From contig CACXFF010000145.1 in the NCBI GenBank assembly GCA_902766805.1, forward strand, positions 1-5,852: a stretch of 5,852 nt of DNA, written 5' to 3'. This stretch comes from an uncultured Coriobacteriaceae bacterium (GTDB lineage Bacteria; Actinomycetota; Coriobacteriia; Coriobacteriales; Atopobiaceae). The notes beneath the pieces were generated by a model. That model saw only the letters and a list, made by a program, of their open reading frames with translations. It had not been told where the DNA came from and did not search any database. Both the position numbers and the translations under genes were made by a program. Within the stretch, counting starts at the first letter, position 1; each line of letters begins with the position of its first letter. Of this stretch, positions 5,778-5,852 are shown in pieces.

Positions 5778-5852
5778 CCCGTTCTGCGCAGTTGGGGTCA
5801 CTCCAGTGTCCTCAACTCTCTGAAACGGCTCTCGGGAGGCCCCGTTCTGCGC
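5778..5852. repeat. 12-bp direct repeat CCCGTTCTGCGC, 63 bp apart, at the right edge
   Basis: CCCGTTCTGCGC occurs at 5778-5789 and again at 5841-5852, where the window ends, so the second copy may be longer. The 63-bp period is a multiple of three, and both copies encode AQNG in the same minus-strand frame. Confidence 0.5.

Larger units (their letters stand above)
5398..5852. other. 455-bp stretch without a supportable intact gene
   Basis: Downstream of the four-cysteine protein gene no frame carries both a good ribosome site and a recognisable protein. No tRNA, rRNA, CRISPR array or convincing intrinsic terminator with a T-tract is visible. It holds the candidate decayed minus-strand frame, a 6-bp inverted repeat at 5533-5550 and a 12-bp direct repeat near the right edge. 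Confidence 0.5.
5469..5852 (-). pseudogene. Candidate decayed minus-strand reading frame, possibly including an ABC-ATPase-like C-terminal tail
   Basis: One minus-strand frame reads from the right window edge to a TAG at 5469-5471, interrupted by TGA at 5616-5618, TGA at 5595-5597 and TAG at 5538-5540. Its upstream part (5619-5852, open to the edge) contains GVVHHSEKI followed by DELLDTADGRVASHGSSHEM, which loosely resembles the end of ABC-exporter ATPases (H-loop, then a DGRV..G.H.E stretch). The last part (5472-5594) reads protein-like, for example GHFRNLTVTRAD-stop-RGVTDYTQDLFS, and has very high third-position GC (only 6 of 41 sense codons end in A or T), as real genes here do. No Walker motifs are in the window. 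This may be a remnant of one or two genes, or chance in GC-rich DNA. Confidence 0.3.

Overview
The window is GC-rich with strong GGAGG-type ribosome binding sites. Its content is that of a strictly anaerobic bacterium with oxygen-sensitive iron-sulfur enzymology. The protein style and high third-position GC suggest a gut-type Actinobacterium of the class Coriobacteriia (Eggerthella/Slackia/Gordonibacter-like), but no marker gene here proves that.

Layout. Positions 1-4712 hold one tightly packed operon on the minus strand, read right to left. It contains: (i) a cysteine-stripped homologue of the 2-hydroxyacyl-CoA dehydratase / double-cubane family (3459-4712); (ii) a NapH-like membrane polyferredoxin (2276-3445); (iii) a canonical cysteine-rich double-cubane-cluster-type reductase (976-2283); (iv) its ATP-dependent activator, HgdC/BadF type (165-953); and (v) the first 54 residues of a polytopic membrane protein that runs off the left edge (1-162). 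Junctions are 13 nt, an 8-nt overlap, 22 nt and 2 nt, so co-transcription is very likely. A 184-bp divergent intergenic region (4713-4896) carries several operator-like inverted repeats. A divergent plus-strand gene (4897-5397) encodes a small exported or membrane-anchored protein with an acidic linker and a C-terminal four-cysteine motif. The remaining 455 bp (5398-5852) hold no intact gene that I can support. One minus-strand frame there looks like a decayed reading frame with three internal stops, and it may contain an ABC-ATPase-like tail.

How the parts may work together (inference). The membrane ferredoxin could supply electrons to the activator. The activator's ATP hydrolysis would push single electrons at very low potential into the double-cubane protein, which would reduce a small or otherwise hard-to-reduce substrate. 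The unusual element is the first gene. It keeps the fold signature and C-terminal motifs of the family, yet has a non-cysteine residue at essentially every place where its partner has a candidate cluster ligand. This suggests a cofactor-free partner subunit, that is, a catalytic/pseudo-catalytic pair made by one operon together with its own membrane electron conduit. The substrate cannot be read from the sequence.
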